From positions 1-15,571 of the forward strand of contig CAZJKO010000026.1 in assembly GCA_964546995.1 (NCBI GenBank): a DNA stretch of 15,571 nt. Direction: 5' to 3'. The position numbers and the translations under genes are program-made. Under the pieces are notes generated by a model that worked only from the letters and a program-made list of their open reading frames with translations, was not told where the DNA came from and did no database searches. Positions 13,518 to 15,571 of the stretch are shown here, in pieces. Every line of letters starts with the position of its first letter. The stretch's first letter is position 1. The stretch comes from CAZJKO01 sp964546995. GTDB lineage: Bacteria > Bacillota_I > Bacilli_A > RF39 > UBA660.

Positions 13518-14771
13518 ATGAAAACATTAGAAATTATGGGTGGCGAAGAATTGTCGGGAACCATTAGAATCAGTGGTGCAAAAAATAGTGCCGTTGCCTT
13601 AATCCCTGCAGCAATCTTGGCAAACGATCAAGTAACAATATGTAACGTACCAGAGATAACAGATACAGACGCCTTAAGTGAAATATTAGAATATTTAGAA
13701 GTCGATGTAAAAAGAGCTAGCGAAAGCATGGTTATCGATCCTAAAAACATGAAAAATAAAATTATTCCTGAAGAGATATCCAAAAAACTAAGAGCATCTT
13801 ACTATTTTTTAGGAGCATTGTTAGGAAAGTATAAAAAAGCCAAAATGTATTTTCCTGGTGGTTGCAATATTGGAACACGCCCGATCGATTTACATTTAAA
13901 AGGGTTTGAAGCACTAGGAGCGACCGTAACCCAAGAAGAAAATTGTTATACAGTAGAAGCAGAAGAATTGCATGGAGCAACTATTTATTTAGATATTGCT
14001 TCCGTCGGAGCAACGATCAACATCATGTTAGCAGCAACCAAAGCCAAAGGAATGACCATTATCGACAATGCGGCCAAAGAACCAGAAATTGTCAATGTCG
14101 CAACGTTTTTAAACAATATGGGAGCAAACATAAGTGGAGCAGGAACGTCGACGATCAAAATAAAAGGGATCGACGAGTTACACGGATGTTATCATGAAGT
14201 CATACCTGATCGTATTGAAGCAGGAACTTACATGATTCTAGGAGCCTTATGTGGCAAATATTTAAAAATAGACAACATCATACCCGAACATTTAGAATCG
14301 CTAATATCCAAATTCATAGAATTAGGTGTCGATATCGAAGTGGGTCAAGATTATTGTTTAATAAATAAGAAAAATGGATATCGCCCAACCAATATAAAAA
14401 CATTAGTATATCCAGGTTTTCCCACTGATTTACAACAACCATTTATGGTTCTATTGACACAGTGTAAAGGAAAATCGACGATTGAAGAGACAATTTGGGA
14501 AAATCGCTTTATGCATGTACCTTATTTAAATACGATGGGAGCAAACATCGTTGTCGAAGGGAAAAAGGCCACCATCATCGGTCCCACCGAATTAAAAGGA
14601 AGCAAAACAGAAGCAACGGATTTAAGAGCAGGAGCAGCTTTAGTGATCGCTGCCTTAAAAGCTAAGGGCCCAACCACGATAACAAATGTCGAACATATTT
14701 TAAGAGGATACGAGGAAATAGTAGAAAAACTGACAAATGTTGGTGCTAAAATAGAGATTAAAGAAATATAG
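13518..14771 (+). CDS. murA: UDP-N-acetylglucosamine 1-carboxyvinyltransferase
   Basis: First committed step of peptidoglycan synthesis: transfers enolpyruvate from phosphoenolpyruvate to UDP-GlcNAc in the cytosol. The 417-residue protein shows SGAKNSAVALIPAAIL (Lys22, Asn23), the active-site loop YFPGGCNIGTRPIDLH with the catalytic Cys116 (the residue fosfomycin alkylates in studied MurA), FPTDLQQPFM near the C-terminal third, and DLRAGAALVIAAL. Having Cys rather than Asp at 116 predicts a fosfomycin-sensitive enzyme, as known for the family. ATG 13518 has GGAGG 5 nt upstream; an upstream TTG at 13506 lies before that SD and is not used. Bacillota often have two paralogues (MurAA and MurAB/MurZ). 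The position near fba recalls MurAB/MurZ, but a single window cannot tell them apart. The 3' end forms half of the terminator stem. Confidence 0.96.
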   Translation: MKTLEIMGGEELSGTIRISGAKNSAVALIPAAILANDQVTICNVPEITDTDALSEILEYLEVDVKRASESMVIDPKNMKNKIIPEEISKKLRASYYFLGALLGKYKKAKMYFPGGCNIGTRPIDLHLKGFEALGATVTQEENCYTVEAEELHGATIYLDIASVGATINIMLAATKAKGMTIIDNAAKEPEIVNVATFLNNMGANISGAGTSTIKIKGIDELHGCYHEVIPDRIEAGTYMILGALCGKYLKIDNIIPEHLESLISKFIELGVDIEVGQDYCLINKKNGYRPTNIKTLVYPGFPTDLQQPFMVLLTQCKGKSTIEETIWENRFMHVPYLNTMGANIVVEGKKATIIGPTELKGSKTEATDLRAGAALVIAALKAKGPTTITNVEHILRGYEEIVEKLTNVGAKIEIKEI

Positions 14772-14797
14772 TATAAATAGATAATCTCTATTTTTTT
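14748..14797 (+). terminator. Terminator overlapping the end of murA
   Basis: A perfect 13-bp stem (14748-14760 with 14782-14794) with a 21-nt loop and T residues to 14797. The left arm encodes the last murA residues and the stop codon (14769-14771) lies in the loop. It closes the fba-murA unit. Confidence 0.8.
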
Positions 14798-14827
14798 GTT
14801 GGTTAAAAGGATTGGTGATAGCAAACT

Positions 14828-15571
14828 ATGAAACATAAAAAATTGATCGTAAGTTTAATCTGTTTTGTTGTGATCTTTATCATTTATTTAATGAATGTCG
14901 ATAAAAAAATAAATTATATCGCTTTAGGTGATTCGTTAGCCAAAGGACAAAATCCCTATGGAGAAATCGGTTATGGATACGCGGACTATGTAGCAAACTA
15001 TTTAGAAAGAAGTGAATTATTAACGTTTTATACCAAAGAATATGCCATAAGTGGAGCTCGAAGTAAAGATTTAAAAGAAGATATTGAAAACAATAAGAAA
15101 ATAATGGTCGATGGCAAAGAATTATCGATTAAAGTTGCTCTTCGCCAAGCAGACTTAATAACAGTATCGATCGGTGCAAACGATTTTTTATCCCAACTAA
15201 ATTGGAAAAACATCGATCTCGAATTCGTTAAAGTAGAGAAATTAAAGGAAAAGTTAATCCCCATTTACGAAAGTGTCGACGAAACCTTAAAAGAAATTCG
15301 AAAGTATGGAAAAAACAATATTATTGTCATTGGTTATTATAACCCCCTTCCTCGAGCAACAGCGCTATTCAAAAGTCAAATAGATGACTTATTTCAAGAA
15401 ATAAATCGACAGTATCAAAAAATATGCAACAAGTACGATATGTACTATATCGATTTGTATTCTCTCTTTCAAAAAAATCAAGAGTTTCTCCCTAATCCGA
15501 TCGATATTCATCCCAATAGCAAAGGTTACGAAGCCATCTCGCGACAGATCATCGATATTTTAGAGCAAAAA
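14828..15571 (+). CDS. Membrane-anchored SGNH/GDSL-family hydrolase (3' truncated by the window edge)
   Basis: ATG 14828 opens a frame that stays open to the edge (248 codons seen). GGTGA lies 10 nt upstream. Residues 4-23 form a signal or anchor helix, so the enzyme faces outward. SGNH blocks are all present: GDSLAKG (34-40, nucleophile Ser36), SGARSKDL with the oxyanion Gly, SIGANDFL (Asn118) and DIHPNSKGYEAI (Asp226 and His228 of the catalytic pair). The last block is usually close to the C terminus, so little is missing. The family hydrolyses ester bonds in lipids, acetylated sugars or peptidoglycan; the substrate cannot be deduced. The closest Bacillus analogue I recall is the YpmR-type group. 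Being next to murA suggests, weakly, a cell-envelope role. Confidence 0.88.
   Translation, partial: MKHKKLIVSLICFVVIFIIYLMNVDKKINYIALGDSLAKGQNPYGEIGYGYADYVANYLERSELLTFYTKEYAISGARSKDLKEDIENNKKIMVDGKELSIKVALRQADLITVSIGANDFLSQLNWKNIDLEFVKVEKLKEKLIPIYESVDETLKEIRKYGKNNIIVIGYYNPLPRATALFKSQIDDLFQEINRQYQKICNKYDMYYIDLYSLFQKNQEFLPNPIDIHPNSKGYEAISRQIIDILEQK

Noticed and set aside
14522..15264. Minus-strand open frames opposite murA and the SGNH hydrolase
   Set aside because: Both sit on well-supported coding sequence and one spans the murA terminator.
1..15571. Alternative genetic code (TGA as tryptophan), suggested by AT-richness
   Set aside because: TGA ends several genes, including prfA, the PBP and rpoE, at the expected family C termini, and conserved tryptophans use TGG.

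Overview
The window is AT-rich, gene-dense DNA from a spore-forming, low-GC Bacillota. It carries SpoIIR, GerQ, a class A penicillin-binding protein and the RNA polymerase delta subunit. TGA and TAG both act as stops and tryptophan is encoded by TGG, so the code is the standard bacterial one. The first, cut gene ends in a C-terminal module (YGYWTMS ... GARAVVVI) that I associate, from memory, with surface proteins of uncultured gut Bacilli. Such an organism (an RF39- or Erysipelotrichia-like lineage) is my best guess, but it is inference.

Layout. 1-919: the 3' end of a secreted or surface protein gene and its terminator. 943-2994: an AgcS/AlsT sodium:amino-acid symporter and uracil-DNA glycosylase (ung), closed by a bidirectional terminator. 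2985-3981, minus strand: gerQ (spore coat, germination) followed by a LemA-family membrane protein. 4035-4655: a PduL-type phosphotransacylase. 4636-6591, minus strand: a class A penicillin-binding protein that overlaps pduL tail to tail. 6666-8825: a YwiB-like DUF1934 protein and argS. 8832-9388: rpoE (delta subunit). 9406-11357: prfA and prmC, overlapping by 4 nt. 11363-12569: spoIIR and an MntP-family manganese exporter, with unusual leader structures in front of both. 12573-14797: fba and murA. 14828 to the end: an SGNH/GDSL hydrolase cut by the window edge.

The order is a compact version of the Bacillus subtilis region holding ywiB, argS, rpoE, fbaA, murAB (murZ), prfA, prmC, spoIIR and ywlD (mntP); ung and gerQ come from the neighbouring yw genes (recalled, not searched). 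Functionally it mixes housekeeping (translation and its termination, glycolysis, peptidoglycan precursor supply, uracil repair) with sporulation genes: spoIIR signals from forespore to mother cell, gerQ acts in coat and germination, and the PBP may be forespore-expressed.

Most of the window is ordinary core genome. No complete new system is visible. The parts worth a second look are the untranslated regions. The mntP leader has an ideal Shine-Dalgarno (SD) sequence in the loop of a 9-bp inverted repeat, then a 13-codon mini-ORF made of a (GGAATT)n repeat that ends TAATG on mntP. The spoIIR SD is buried in a 14-bp hairpin that a transcript starting inside the gap would lack. No gene-free stretch exceeds about 120 bases, and I found no tRNA, rRNA, CRISPR array, insertion sequence or attachment site.
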